Shown: in pieces, positions 1 through 8,647 of the stretch
How the letters are laid out: each line of letters starts with the position of its first letter
Position numbering within the stretch: position 1 is the first letter of the stretch
DNA from: Bacteroidota bacterium
GTDB lineage: Bacteria > Bacteroidota > Bacteroidia > AKYH767-A > 2013-40CM-41-45
DNA: 64,000 bases
Assembly: GCA_004295015.1 (NCBI GenBank)
Contig: SHNE01000010.1
Location: forward strand, 82,079-146,078
Direction: 5' to 3'
Program-made: the position numbers and the translations under genes
The notes under the pieces: generated by a model
The model's database searches: none
Told to the model about the DNA's origin: nothing
The model's input: only the letters and a program-made list of their open reading frames with translations

Positions 1-200
1 TCGTCGGAAACCTTGGCTTCAAGAAAAATGGAGTCACTCGCCTGAATGCTTAAAAGTGATGCAGGCTGAAGTATTTCAATTAATGGTTCTTGCCTGTCTT
101 CTTTTTTGCAGTTATATAAAACAGAAGACATTATAAAAAAGGCCAGAATCTTGAATGCATACCTGAAGTATGATCTGCCATTTTCCTGAATATATTTCAT
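1..200 (-). CDS. Lipoprotein, 5' end only (runs off the window)
   Basis: A minus-strand reading frame opens with ATG at 200 and stays open for 66 codons to the window edge. Residues 17-31 are hydrophobic and end in a lipobox-like LYNC, followed at once by charged residues (KKED), as in Bacteroidota outer-membrane lipoproteins. The mature start (about residues 40-66) alternates hydrophobic and polar residues in a way that suggests the first strands of an Ig-like or DUF4625-type beta domain, but too little is present to assign a family. It is divergent from dnaB, with 234 bp between the two starts. The lipoprotein call is fairly safe; the domain call is a guess. Confidence 0.6.
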   Translation of the reverse strand, partial: MKYIQENGRSYFRYAFKILAFFIMSSVLYNCKKEDRQEPLIEILQPASLLSIQASDSIFLEAKVSD

Positions 201-420
201 AGTCGTAAAATACAAATTTTAATCATTTGGTATGAACCTATTTAGCCTCGAATGTCGGTGATCAGTCATGAATGCAGATCTGAAATTTAGAGCCTTAAAT
301 TTAAAGAGGCATAATATTTATTTATGAACAAGCTTTTCGAAAGACATTGATTTAATTAGCTTCGCATCCCTTTCTAAAAATTTATTTAGTGAAGGGATGA
401 GTTTTACACTTCGCAATAAG

Positions 421-428
421 TATATTTG
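421..428 (+). promoter_or_regulatory. TAnnTTTG promoter box for dnaB
   Basis: TATATTTG is a perfect match to the Bacteroidota -7 element. It lies only 6 nt before the ATG at 435, so transcription would begin at or next to the start codon. No good -33 TTTG is visible at the usual spacing. Confidence 0.5.
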
Positions 429-434
429 AATACG

Positions 435-1988
435 ATGTCAGAATCTGGAAAGAGCGGAAATCCCGGAGAAGCAATTGCAAGGAAGATTGTAAGTGGCAAG
501 CCTGCTTTCAATACTTTGCAGTCACAACAATTCGGGAAACTGCCTCCACAGGCTTTAGATTTGGAAGAAGCCGTTTTGGGGGCCTTGCTTCTTGAGAAAG
601 ATGCCTTGACATCTGTCATTGACATTCTTACTGCTGAAGCATTTTACCGTGATGCGCATAAATTAATTTTTCTGGCTATCCGTCGTCTATTTGATCGATC
701 GGAACCGATAGACATTCTCACAGTGACGAATGAATTGAAGAAAAGCGGGGAATTGGATATTGTCGGTGGTCCGTTTTTCATAACTCAATTAACAAATCGC
801 GTAGCATCTGCTTCAAATATTGAATACCATTCAAGGATCATACTTCAGAAGCATATTCAGCGGGAACTTATCCGTATTTCATCCGAAACAATACGTGATG
901 CTTATGAAGACACCAGTGATGTCTTCCATTTGCTGGATCGCGCAGAAAAGAATTTGTTTGATGTAGCACAAGGAAATATACGCCGGAATTATCAGGCCAT
1001 GAGTACGATGGTAAGCGAGGCTCACAAGCAAATTGAAGCAGCACGATTACATACCAGTGGTATATCAGGTGTTCAGTCAGGGTTTACCGGATTAGACAGA
1101 ATTACTTCCGGCTGGCAAAAGTCAGATTTGATCATTATTGCCGCACGTCCCGGTATGGGAAAAACCGCTCTTGTTCTTTCATTAACAAGAAATGCCGCTA
1201 TCAGTTTTGAACGTCCTGTAGCCGTGTTTTCGCTTGAGATGTCTTCAGTACAGCTCGTGCAAAGAATGATTTCATCGGAGACAGCCATTCCTTCAGATAA
1301 ATTAAGGAAAGGTGATCTGGATAAAGCAGAGTGGAACAACCTGTTTTCATTGACAGTAAAGCTTTCTGCTGCGCCGATTTATATTGACGATACTCCCGCC
1401 TTGTCGATTTTCGATCTTCGTTCAAAGTGTCGTCGTTTAAAAGCTCAGCACAATGTTGAGTTGATCATCATAGATTACCTGCAGCTAATGCGTGCAGAGG
1501 TTGATACTAAGTCAGGAAACAGAGAGCAGGAGATCAGTATGATTTCCCGTTCATTGAAGGCCATTGCCAAGGAATTGAATGTTCCGATTATTGCACTTTC
1601 TCAGTTGAGTCGTGCCGTTGAAACGCGCGGATCATCCAAACGACCACAGTTGAGTGACCTTCGTGAATCAGGGGCGATTGAACAGGATGCCGATATGGTA
1701 CTCTTTATTTATCGTCCTGAATATTACGGCCTGGAATTCGATGAAAACAATATGTCCACCAAGGGAATTGCCGAGCTGATTATCGCCAAGCACAGAAATG
1801 GTGCATTGGATACGGTTAAACTCAAGTTTATCAATCACCTTGCTAAATTTACTGATCTGGAAGATTCAGGAATGGGTGAGGCTCCGAGCGGAAGTGTGAT
1901 GGATTATCAAAGTAACCGACTCATCGTAGGGTCAAGAATGAATGAAATGAAAGACTCCGGCGATTCAGGTGAGGATGCACCTTTTTAA
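435..1988 (+). CDS. dnaB: Replicative DNA helicase DnaB
   Basis: Hexameric 5'-3' helicase that unwinds DNA at the replication fork and recruits primase. The N-terminal DnaB domain (about residues 35-140) begins PPQALDLEEAVLGALL. The RecA-like domain carries Walker A ARPGMGKTAL near residues 237-247 and Walker B LIIIDYLQLM near 350. The C-terminal part has the family motifs SQLSRAVE and SDLRESGAIEQDAD. Length (517 aa) is normal and no intein is present. A TTG at 426 would add three residues but lies inside the promoter box, so ATG 435 is preferred. The gene stands alone and converges with the ABC transporter gene. Confidence 0.97.
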   Translation: MSESGKSGNPGEAIARKIVSGKPAFNTLQSQQFGKLPPQALDLEEAVLGALLLEKDALTSVIDILTAEAFYRDAHKLIFLAIRRLFDRSEPIDILTVTNELKKSGELDIVGGPFFITQLTNRVASASNIEYHSRIILQKHIQRELIRISSETIRDAYEDTSDVFHLLDRAEKNLFDVAQGNIRRNYQAMSTMVSEAHKQIEAARLHTSGISGVQSGFTGLDRITSGWQKSDLIIIAARPGMGKTALVLSLTRNAAISFERPVAVFSLEMSSVQLVQRMISSETAIPSDKLRKGDLDKAEWNNLFSLTVKLSAAPIYIDDTPALSIFDLRSKCRRLKAQHNVELIIIDYLQLMRAEVDTKSGNREQEISMISRSLKAIAKELNVPIIALSQLSRAVETRGSSKRPQLSDLRESGAIEQDADMVLFIYRPEYYGLEFDENNMSTKGIAELIIAKHRNGALDTVKLKFINHLAKFTDLEDSGMGEAPSGSVMDYQSNRLIVGSRMNEMKDSGDSGEDAPF

Positions 1989-2016
1989 ATTAGTTTAATT
2001 TGCTTCCTGCATTAAG

Positions 2017-3840
2017 TCAGGCTACAGGTAAATCACCGGTTTTTTCTTCTTCCAGCAATTGCTTTTCATAAAGTTCGGCGTAAACTCCTTTTGCGTTGAT
2101 GAGAGATTGATGATCTCCTTGTTCAATTATTTTTCCATGGTCAAGAACAATGATCTGATCCGCATGCTTTACTGTTGAAACACGATGACTGATAAAAATA
2201 GAGCTTCGGTTTTTCATGAGCTCTTTTAAGTTTGTCAGAATTTTTTCTTCAGTTCGGGTATCAACAGCGCTGAGGCAATCATCGAATAAAAGCAGTGCAG
2301 GTTTTTTGATGATGGCACGGGCAATAGACACACGTTGCTTTTGTCCGCCTGAAAGCGTAATTCCCCGCTCTCCCAACTGTGTCTGAAAAGCCTTTGGAAA
2401 TTCGACGATATTATCATAGATATCGGCTTCTTTGGCTGCCAATTCCACCTTTTCCTTTCTTTCATTTTGAGGGAGAGAATCACTCAAGCCGAAAGCTATA
2501 TTGTTTTCGATTGTGTCACTGAAGAGAAACATGTCCTGTGGAACAAACCCTATTTGTTTTCTTAGTGAGGTAAGATTCCATGATTGTATGGGTTTCTTGT
2601 CGACCAGAATTTCCCCTGAACTTGAATCCATCATTCTAAGAATCAGATTTGCCAGTGTAGACTTTCCTGAACCGGTTCTTCCCAGAATTGCCAGGGAAGA
2701 TCCCTGTTGGAGAGAGAATGAAATGTTATCGATTGCCTTAATGCCCGAATCTTCATAGACAAAACTTACATTTTTAAATTCTATATTTCCATTTAAGATA
2801 GATTCTTCAGAACTTCCGGAAAGAATTTCAGGTTCCAAATGGAGGAATTCGTTTATCCTTTCCTGAGAAGCTGCAGCCCTTTGAATGATAGATGTTACCC
2901 ATCCGAGTGAAGCAACAGGCCAGGTGAGCAGGTTTACATAAATAATAAACTCGGCAATATTTCCCGGTGTTGCCCTACCTGCAATCACTTCTTGTCCACC
3001 TATGAAAACCGTCAACAAAGTACTAAGTCCGACAAGCAGCAACATTAAGGGAAAGAACATAGAGTTCACACGAACAAGTTTCATGTTTCGATCCTTGTAA
3101 TCTTCGCTTTCAACTTCAAATCGATTTGATGTTGTTTTTTCCTTCACGAAGGATTTTAAAATTCTTATTCCGCTAAAAGCTTCCTGAACAAATGTGCTCA
3201 AGTGACTTTGTTGTTCCTGAATTTCCTCACTTCGTTTGTTCATAATATTACTCACGAAATAAATCGAAACAGATAAGAGAGGTAAGGGAGCCAATACGAA
3301 CAGGGTCAATTTCACATTCACCGAAAGCATGGTTATCATTATGAGTACAAAAAGAATGAAGAGGTTTATACTGTACATGAGTGCCGGGCCAAGGTACATT
3401 CTCACTCTGCTCACGTCTTCACTTATTCTGTTCATCAGGTCGCCTGTGTTATTTCTCCGGTAAAAAGACATTGACAGACGTTGATACTGATTGAAAATTT
3501 CATTCTTCAAATCAAATTCTATTCTTCTTGAAATCACGATTATGGTTTGTCTCATAAGAAACATGAGTATTCCCCTTAGTATGGCGACGGCAATGATGGC
3601 AATAAAAAATATGAAAATTTGGTAGCTGATGGTGTCTATTATTTTCGCTTTTGCTGCTTCGTCACTTAGATCCTGAATCTCTTCGATGACCAAAACCACC
3701 TCATCCAGAGACTTTTGCACCACCTGAGCCGGGTATATTGCCCCGAAATTCTGGGCAATGACAAAGAGGGTTCCTAAAAGGAGGAGCCATTTATACTTCA
3801 AAAAGTACTTATTAAGGTGAGTTAATGATTTCATAATCAA
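2017..3840 (-). CDS. ABC exporter, fused membrane and ATPase domains, degenerate catalytic site
   Basis: Type IV (MsbA/MdlA-like) half-transporter of 607 aa. Residues about 15-320 hold the six-helix membrane domain, and about 350-590 the nucleotide-binding domain. Walker A is GRTGSGKST (near 383-391), the signature is LSGGQKQR (near 493-500) and Walker B is LLLFDDCLSAVD (near 512-523). The usual catalytic glutamate after the Walker B aspartate is Asp here (FDD instead of DE). That substitution is known from the MdlA/YheI type, where the half-transporter pairs with a second one of normal sequence. No partner gene is in the window. Substrate cannot be told; lipid or drug export is usual for the family. 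It converges with dnaB and is divergent from the leucine dehydrogenase gene. Confidence 0.9.
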   Translation of the reverse strand: MIMKSLTHLNKYFLKYKWLLLLGTLFVIAQNFGAIYPAQVVQKSLDEVVLVIEEIQDLSDEAAKAKIIDTISYQIFIFFIAIIAVAILRGILMFLMRQTIIVISRRIEFDLKNEIFNQYQRLSMSFYRRNNTGDLMNRISEDVSRVRMYLGPALMYSINLFILFVLIMITMLSVNVKLTLFVLAPLPLLSVSIYFVSNIMNKRSEEIQEQQSHLSTFVQEAFSGIRILKSFVKEKTTSNRFEVESEDYKDRNMKLVRVNSMFFPLMLLLVGLSTLLTVFIGGQEVIAGRATPGNIAEFIIYVNLLTWPVASLGWVTSIIQRAAASQERINEFLHLEPEILSGSSEESILNGNIEFKNVSFVYEDSGIKAIDNISFSLQQGSSLAILGRTGSGKSTLANLILRMMDSSSGEILVDKKPIQSWNLTSLRKQIGFVPQDMFLFSDTIENNIAFGLSDSLPQNERKEKVELAAKEADIYDNIVEFPKAFQTQLGERGITLSGGQKQRVSIARAIIKKPALLLFDDCLSAVDTRTEEKILTNLKELMKNRSSIFISHRVSTVKHADQIIVLDHGKIIEQGDHQSLINAKGVYAELYEKQLLEEEKTGDLPVA

Positions 3841-3855
3841 TGCAAAAGGAGCCTG

Positions 3856-3886
3856 TTTGTTGCAACAGAAAATAACTTTATCTTTG
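3856..3886 (+). promoter_or_regulatory. Promoter for leucine dehydrogenase (TTTG-19-TAnnTTTG)
   Basis: TTTG at 3856-3859 and TATCTTTG at 3879-3886 are separated by 19 nt, the textbook Bacteroidota spacing. A 10-bp perfect palindrome, TGTTGCAACA (3858-3867), overlaps the -33 box and could be an operator. CCGT/ACGG arms follow in the leader. This is the best-formed promoter in the window. Confidence 0.7.
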
Positions 3887-3934
3887 GCGGTCTGCCGTTA
3901 TTTAAGACGGTAAATTTAAACAAAGCTCAATAAC

Positions 3935-5035
3935 ATGATAGAAGTGAAAGATGTAAAAAAGAAGAAATCCAATGATAATTCGGTATTTGGGAATTCTTCT
4001 TTTGCGGAGCATGAGCAAGTAATGTTTTGTTACGATAAAGCAACAGGATTAAAAGCAATTATCGCTATTCATGATACTACTTTAGGACCTGCACTCGGAG
4101 GTACAAGGATGTGGGCTTACCAGTCCGAGGCCGACGCGCTCACAGATGTTCTCCGCTTAAGCAGAGGAATGACATATAAGGCAGCAATCAGTGGCTTAGG
4201 TCTTGGCGGAGGTAAAGCTGTAATATTCGGTGATGCCAAAACAGACAAGACGCCTGAAATGTTTCGTCGCTATGGTCAGTTCATTGAATCATTAAACGGT
4301 AAGTATATTACTGCTGAGGATGTAGGTACTTCAACTTCTGATATGGTTGCTGTTCGTGATTCTACGAAATATGTAACCGGTCTACCTGAAACGATGGGTG
4401 GTGGTGGTGATCCCTCACCTGTTACGGCCTATGGGGTTTTCATGGGAATGAAAGCAGCTACCAAAGAGTGTTGGGGATCTGACAGTTTAGCCGGAAAGAA
4501 AATTGCCATACAAGGAGTAGGGCATGTTGGTGAAAATCTTGTACGTCTTGTTTCCGAAGAAGGAGCTAAGGTTTTTATTACTGATATTAATCAGGAACAT
4601 CTCCTTTCTATTTCACAAAAATATGCAGCTGAGATCGTTCCTCTTGAAGGAATTTATGATTTGAACGTAGACATCTATGCACCTTGTGCCTTGGGTGCAA
4701 CATTGAATACTGCCAACATAAAGAGATTGAAATGTAAGGTAATTGCAGGAGCTGCAAATAACCAAATGGCTGATGAGAGTATTCATGGTAAATTGGTTTC
4801 TGACAAGGGTATTCTTTATGCTCCCGATTTTCTGATCAATGCCGGTGGATTGATAAATGTGTATTCTGAATTAAAAGGATACGACAGAACCGAGGCGCTC
4901 GAGCAGGCAAAAAAGATCTATGATACCACGCTGGAGATTTTCAAGATGGCTAAAGAAGAAGGTATTACTCCGGGAGAAGCAGCGAGAAAGATTGCCGAAC
5001 TGCGTATCGCAGCGGCAAGAACAGTAGGTGCATAA
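3935..5035 (+). CDS. Leucine dehydrogenase (Glu/Leu/Phe/Val dehydrogenase family)
   Basis: NAD-dependent oxidative deamination of branched-chain amino acids to 2-oxo acids, in the cytoplasm. The N-terminal dimerisation and catalytic domain holds LGPALGGTRMW and the lysine motif GLGLGGGKAV. TAEDVGTS and GGGGDPSPVTA bind substrate and cofactor. The Rossmann glycine motif is GVGHVGENL, and the C-terminal motif is NAGGLINVYSE. At 366 aa it has the length of leucine rather than glutamate dehydrogenases (about 450). It starts at ATG 3935 behind a strong promoter and is probably transcribed alone. Preference for Leu over Val or Phe is inferred from overall similarity. Confidence 0.9.
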   Translation: MIEVKDVKKKKSNDNSVFGNSSFAEHEQVMFCYDKATGLKAIIAIHDTTLGPALGGTRMWAYQSEADALTDVLRLSRGMTYKAAISGLGLGGGKAVIFGDAKTDKTPEMFRRYGQFIESLNGKYITAEDVGTSTSDMVAVRDSTKYVTGLPETMGGGGDPSPVTAYGVFMGMKAATKECWGSDSLAGKKIAIQGVGHVGENLVRLVSEEGAKVFITDINQEHLLSISQKYAAEIVPLEGIYDLNVDIYAPCALGATLNTANIKRLKCKVIAGAANNQMADESIHGKLVSDKGILYAPDFLINAGGLINVYSELKGYDRTEALEQAKKIYDTTLEIFKMAKEEGITPGEAARKIAELRIAAARTVGA

Positions 5036-5109
5036 TATTTTTTAAGTCAGATTACATTTCGTTTGAACAAAGACGTTCTTACTATTATACATTATTGAAT
5101 TTTGATGAT

Positions 5110-6042
5110 ATGCTAAGCAGAAGACAGCTCAGGATAAAAGTGTTGCAGAGTCTGTATGCATTTTTTCAGGGAAAGAAATCAGACCTGGCCGGTGCGGAGA
5201 GGGAATTATTCCGGAGTATAGATAAAGTAAATGAGCTTTATATTTATTTGCTTTTGTTTCTTCAGGAACTTTCGGAAGCCGATCAGTTAGACGCCGGCGA
5301 GTTAGGGCAGAAATTTTATCCTAACAAGGATGAAGTTGAGGCCAAATACCGTTTGCATAGTTTGAAATTCAATGTTGCATTGGCTGCAAGCGATGAATTC
5401 AGGCAACAGGTGGCGCACTACCGTTTATCATGGCAGATTCACCAGGATATAATCAGGAAGATATATCTGGACATAAAAAAATCAGAGGAGTATCGTGGAT
5501 TAATACGAGGAGAGAATGTTAATGAGAAAGACTTTCTTGTTGAGTTGGTGAAAAAATACTTTTTGCAAGTCGAGACTTTGAGTCATCAACTTGAAGAGGA
5601 AAATATTTTTTGGCTTGATGATCTGGATTTTATCTGTCATATCATTATTCGGATGATAAAAAGTTTCTACGATAGCGGAAATTTTGCATTATCTCCTCTC
5701 TATAAGGACGAAGAAGACGATAAGGAATTTGTAAAAACACTCTTTGCCAAGACTATCCTCAATAATCCCGAGTATGAAGTTGCAATTAGCGAGCGTACGA
5801 AGAATTGGGAAGTAGAAAGAATCGCATTGATGGATATATTAATATTGAAGATGGCTTTGGCTGAACTTATACATTTTCCCAATATTCCTGTAAAGGTGAG
5901 TATCAATGAATATATAGATATTTCTAAAGAGTATAGTACGCCAAAAAGTAAACAATTTGTGAATGGCGTGATCGATAAATTGGCCATAGATTATAAAGAT
6001 CAGGGAAAAATTGTGAAGACCGGCCGCGGACTTATCGGATAG
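5110..6042 (+). CDS. nusB: Transcription antitermination factor NusB, long Bacteroidota form
   Basis: RNA-binding factor of rRNA transcription antitermination, acting with NusE. The N-terminus MLSRRQLRIKVLQSLYAF and the C-terminal helical part (IALMDILILKMALAEL, then PVKVSINEYIDISKEYSTPKS and FVNGVIDKL) are classic NusB. At 310 aa it is twice the size of the E. coli protein; the extra helical N-terminal half is usual in Bacteroidota. A TTG at 5095 lies in frame, but ATG 5110 gives the conserved MLSRRQ start. It heads the cluster nusB - DUF1573 - yajC - ybbR-like - coaE. Confidence 0.93.
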   Translation: MLSRRQLRIKVLQSLYAFFQGKKSDLAGAERELFRSIDKVNELYIYLLLFLQELSEADQLDAGELGQKFYPNKDEVEAKYRLHSLKFNVALAASDEFRQQVAHYRLSWQIHQDIIRKIYLDIKKSEEYRGLIRGENVNEKDFLVELVKKYFLQVETLSHQLEEENIFWLDDLDFICHIIIRMIKSFYDSGNFALSPLYKDEEDDKEFVKTLFAKTILNNPEYEVAISERTKNWEVERIALMDILILKMALAELIHFPNIPVKVSINEYIDISKEYSTPKSKQFVNGVIDKLAIDYKDQGKIVKTGRGLIG

Positions 6043-6110
6043 TAGGATAAAGTTCTTCAAATAGCACATAAATCTTATCAACTCTACAATTAATCTGAAC
6101 AATTACAACG

Positions 6111-6587
6111 ATGAAAAGAAAAGAAAGCTCCATCACGTTTCTGCTGATGATGTTTTTGTTTATTGCATGTAGTTCACCTCAGGAAAAACACCCGGGGGTT
6201 CCGGATGATGCAATTGACCCTGCTGTAATGGAAAACCCTGCTACGGCATCAGGTTCACAAAACGGTAAAGTACCTCAGTTTGAATTTCAGGATACCGTTC
6301 ACGACTTTGGTAAAATCATAGACGGAGAAAAAGTATCCTTCGCCTTCCGGTTTAAGAATGTGGGAAACGGAGATTTAATTATTCGTGCAGCAAATGGCAG
6401 CTGTGGTTGTACCGTTCCTGAGTGGCCAAAGGACCCGATCAAACCGGGTGGAACCGGAATAATCAATGTAACCTTTGACAGCGAAGGACGCGAAGGAATG
6501 CAACATAAATCAGTGACATTGATATCCAATACAATTCCTAATACAAAGGAACTAAAGATTACTGCCGAGGTTCAAAAAGCGAAATAA
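6111..6587 (+). CDS. DUF1573 lipoprotein
   Basis: Residues 1-20 form a lipoprotein signal ending in the lipobox IACS, so the protein is anchored in the envelope. After a low-complexity linker, residues about 62-155 match DUF1573, an Ig-like fold (HYDIN/ASH-type). Its signature pattern is visible: HDFGKI, then FKNVGNGDLII, SCGCTVPEWPKDPIKPG and INVTFDS. Function is unknown; such domains usually mediate protein binding. Its place between nusB and yajC is a recurrent Bacteroidota arrangement. Confidence 0.88.
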   Translation: MKRKESSITFLLMMFLFIACSSPQEKHPGVPDDAIDPAVMENPATASGSQNGKVPQFEFQDTVHDFGKIIDGEKVSFAFRFKNVGNGDLIIRAANGSCGCTVPEWPKDPIKPGGTGIINVTFDSEGREGMQHKSVTLISNTIPNTKELKITAEVQKAK

Positions 6588-6633
6588 GCGGTCTTAAGTT
6601 TATTCAAATATATAACCAAATAAAAACCAAATC

Positions 6634-6960
6634 ATGTTATCAATTATTTTACAGGCAGCAGCTCCACAAGGCGGAGGTATGATGCAAATGGTATTTCTTG
6701 TCGCGATTATCGTAGTATTTTATCTCTTCATGATTCGTCCTCAAATGAAGAAGCAAAAAACAGAACGTAATTTCAGAGAAACGCTGGAGAAAGGCGCTAA
6801 AGTTGTGACCATTGGTGGTCTTCATGGTAGAATTGTCGAAGTAAGCGACAGAACATTTCTGATCGAAGTGGATAGTAATGTAAAAGTTCGCGTGGAGAAA
6901 TCTGCTATTTCCGCAGATGCAACCAAGTCATTAGATCAACCACCGTCAACGGCAAAATAA
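6634..6960 (+). CDS. yajC: Preprotein translocase accessory subunit YajC
   Basis: Small inner-membrane protein of the SecDF-YajC complex. It has one transmembrane helix (about residues 17-37, with VAIIVVFYLFMIRPQ) followed by the typical KKQKTERNF and a cytoplasmic beta domain with GAKVVTIGGLHGRIVEV. At 108 aa it has normal length. A strong intrinsic terminator follows immediately, so the nusB-yajC transcript probably ends here. Confidence 0.95.
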   Translation: MLSIILQAAAPQGGGMMQMVFLVAIIVVFYLFMIRPQMKKQKTERNFRETLEKGAKVVTIGGLHGRIVEVSDRTFLIEVDSNVKVRVEKSAISADATKSLDQPPSTAK

Positions 6961-6970
6961 ATGATTACAG

Positions 6971-6998
6971 GAACCGGTCCAGTACCGGTTCTTTTTTT
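6971..6998 (+). terminator. Rho-independent terminator after yajC
   Basis: A perfect 8-bp stem GAACCGGT/ACCGGTTC (6971-6978 with 6984-6991) with a 5-nt loop is followed by seven T residues (6992-6998). Confidence 0.9.
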
Positions 6999-7030
6999 GT
7001 ATTATTGGGATTGTACATAGACATCAGCTC

Positions 7031-8026
7031 TTGAAAGAGGAACAAAAATCTGTTATCCAGACCGAAAAACGCAAGCGTTTCCGGATGAGCCGGAGGCTAT
7101 CGATTGTTCTGTTTTGTTTTTGTATTGCCACTGTATTTTGGCTTCTGATTGCTTTGTCCAGAGATTACCCGACGAAAGTCACCTTTCCGATAGAGTATAC
7201 TAATCTGCCCGGAAAAAAAGTAATTGTTAATGACCTGCCTGATTCTATTTCTTTGGATATACAGGCTACCGGATTTCGGATTATGGCTTATAGCTTTACC
7301 GAGAAGCGTAAAACCCTGGAGGTAGACGTAGCTGCCAGACTTTTGAGTGGTCGGATGATTCAAAGTGAAGTGATGGCCATGCCAACGAAAGTTTTCGCTT
7401 CTGATTTTAACAAACAGTTTGGTCCTGATGTAAAGATATTAGGCTATCAGCCGGATTCTATTGTCTTTTATTTTAGTGATCTGATCATGAAAAGATTCCC
7501 GGTAAAACTGGACCTGAATCTGCGATTTGACAAACAATATGACTATGCAGGTGATATTCAAATTCTACCTGATAGTGTGGATGTATCAGGCCCCCCTTCA
7601 ATAGTAAATTCCCTAAGCTATATTGAAACAGAGATTCTTCGTTTGGATGAGGTAAAATCATCCATCGATACCGATTTGAAATTAAAACAACAGAAAGTTC
7701 TTAGTTATAGTTCTAATAAAGTCAGACTCAAAGCTCCGGTTGAGAAATTTACCGAGGGCAGTGTCAGTGTTCGCATTCAGCCCTTGAATGTTCAGACCGG
7801 ATTTTCTTTGAAAGCTTTTCCTGATAGGGTTCAGGTAAGATATATGGTAGCCTTAAGCCGTTTTAATGAAGTGAAGGATCATATGTTTGATGTTGTTATA
7901 AATGCAGATGGCTTGGAGCTTGAACGTCCTGAAAAATTATCAGTGGAGTTAGTCCGCTATCCCACTTTCCTTCGAAGACTAACTGTTGATCCTGAGAAAG
8001 TCGACTACATCCTTCGCAAACAATGA
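7031..8026 (+). CDS. YbbR-like domain protein
   Basis: Single-pass membrane protein with an N-terminal basic stretch, a transmembrane helix (about residues 24-44) and an extracytoplasmic region of beta-rich YbbR-like repeats. Weak repeats are seen near 50-130, 150-215 and 225-325, with the recurring pattern PDSVxxxG/P. In Firmicutes, YbbR proteins (CdaR) regulate diadenylate cyclase. No cdaA gene is in the window, so the function here is open. The start is uncertain: TTG 7031 gives the longest frame, while ATG 7085 still leaves a complete membrane anchor (MSRRLSIVLF). Its stop overlaps the coaE start by 4 bp (ATGA), so the two are co-translated. Confidence 0.8.
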   Translation: MKEEQKSVIQTEKRKRFRMSRRLSIVLFCFCIATVFWLLIALSRDYPTKVTFPIEYTNLPGKKVIVNDLPDSISLDIQATGFRIMAYSFTEKRKTLEVDVAARLLSGRMIQSEVMAMPTKVFASDFNKQFGPDVKILGYQPDSIVFYFSDLIMKRFPVKLDLNLRFDKQYDYAGDIQILPDSVDVSGPPSIVNSLSYIETEILRLDEVKSSIDTDLKLKQQKVLSYSSNKVRLKAPVEKFTEGSVSVRIQPLNVQTGFSLKAFPDRVQVRYMVALSRFNEVKDHMFDVVINADGLELERPEKLSVELVRYPTFLRRLTVDPEKVDYILRKQ

Positions 8027-8640
8027 AAATTATTGGCATCACAGGAGGTATAGGCAGTGGAAAATCTGTCGTATGTGCTATTTTTAGAACGCTTGGCGTT
8101 CCGGTTTATGATGCTGATCAAGAAGCGAAAAAACTGTATGACAAGTATCCTGAATTACTCGAAAAAATTAAAACAGAAGTTTCTGATGAAGTTTTTGATA
8201 GAAATGGAAAGCTTGATAAGAAGAAGATGGCAGAGATCGTTTTTTCAGATACGGAGAAATTGAAATTATTAAATTCATTCGTTCATCCCGTTGTTAGGAA
8301 GGATTTTTTGAAATGGAGTTCCTTGCAAAGTGATCAGGCATATGTGCTCAAAGAAGCCGCAATCCTTTTTGAAAGTGGAGCATATAAAGACTGTGATCAG
8401 ATTATCACGGTAGTTTCTCCTGTAGACTTACGTATTCAGCGGGTGAGGGAGAGAGATAGAAAATCACGGACTGATGTTGAGAAAATTATTGAGAACCAAT
8501 GGAACGATCAGGAAAGGGTGAAGAAGTCAGATTTTATTATTACCAATGATGAGCAGGAAATGCTGATACCGCAGGTCCTTGCAATTCACGATCAGTTAAT
8601 GAAGGAATATAAGAGAATACAAGAGAACAAAAAGGATTAA
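8023..8640 (+). CDS. coaE: Dephospho-CoA kinase
   Basis: Last step of coenzyme A synthesis: ATP-dependent phosphorylation of the 3'-OH of dephospho-CoA. The P-loop is GITGGIGSGKS (residues 4-14). Substrate-binding motifs follow: DAD (near 31-33), FVHPVVR, and EAAILFESG in the core. The lid contains QRVRERD. Length of 205 aa is normal. Its start overlaps the ybbR-like stop and the next gene begins 7 nt after its end. Confidence 0.96.
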   Translation: MKIIGITGGIGSGKSVVCAIFRTLGVPVYDADQEAKKLYDKYPELLEKIKTEVSDEVFDRNGKLDKKKMAEIVFSDTEKLKLLNSFVHPVVRKDFLKWSSLQSDQAYVLKEAAILFESGAYKDCDQIITVVSPVDLRIQRVRERDRKSRTDVEKIIENQWNDQERVKKSDFIITNDEQEMLIPQVLAIHDQLMKEYKRIQENKKD

Positions 8641-8647
8641 TTGAATT

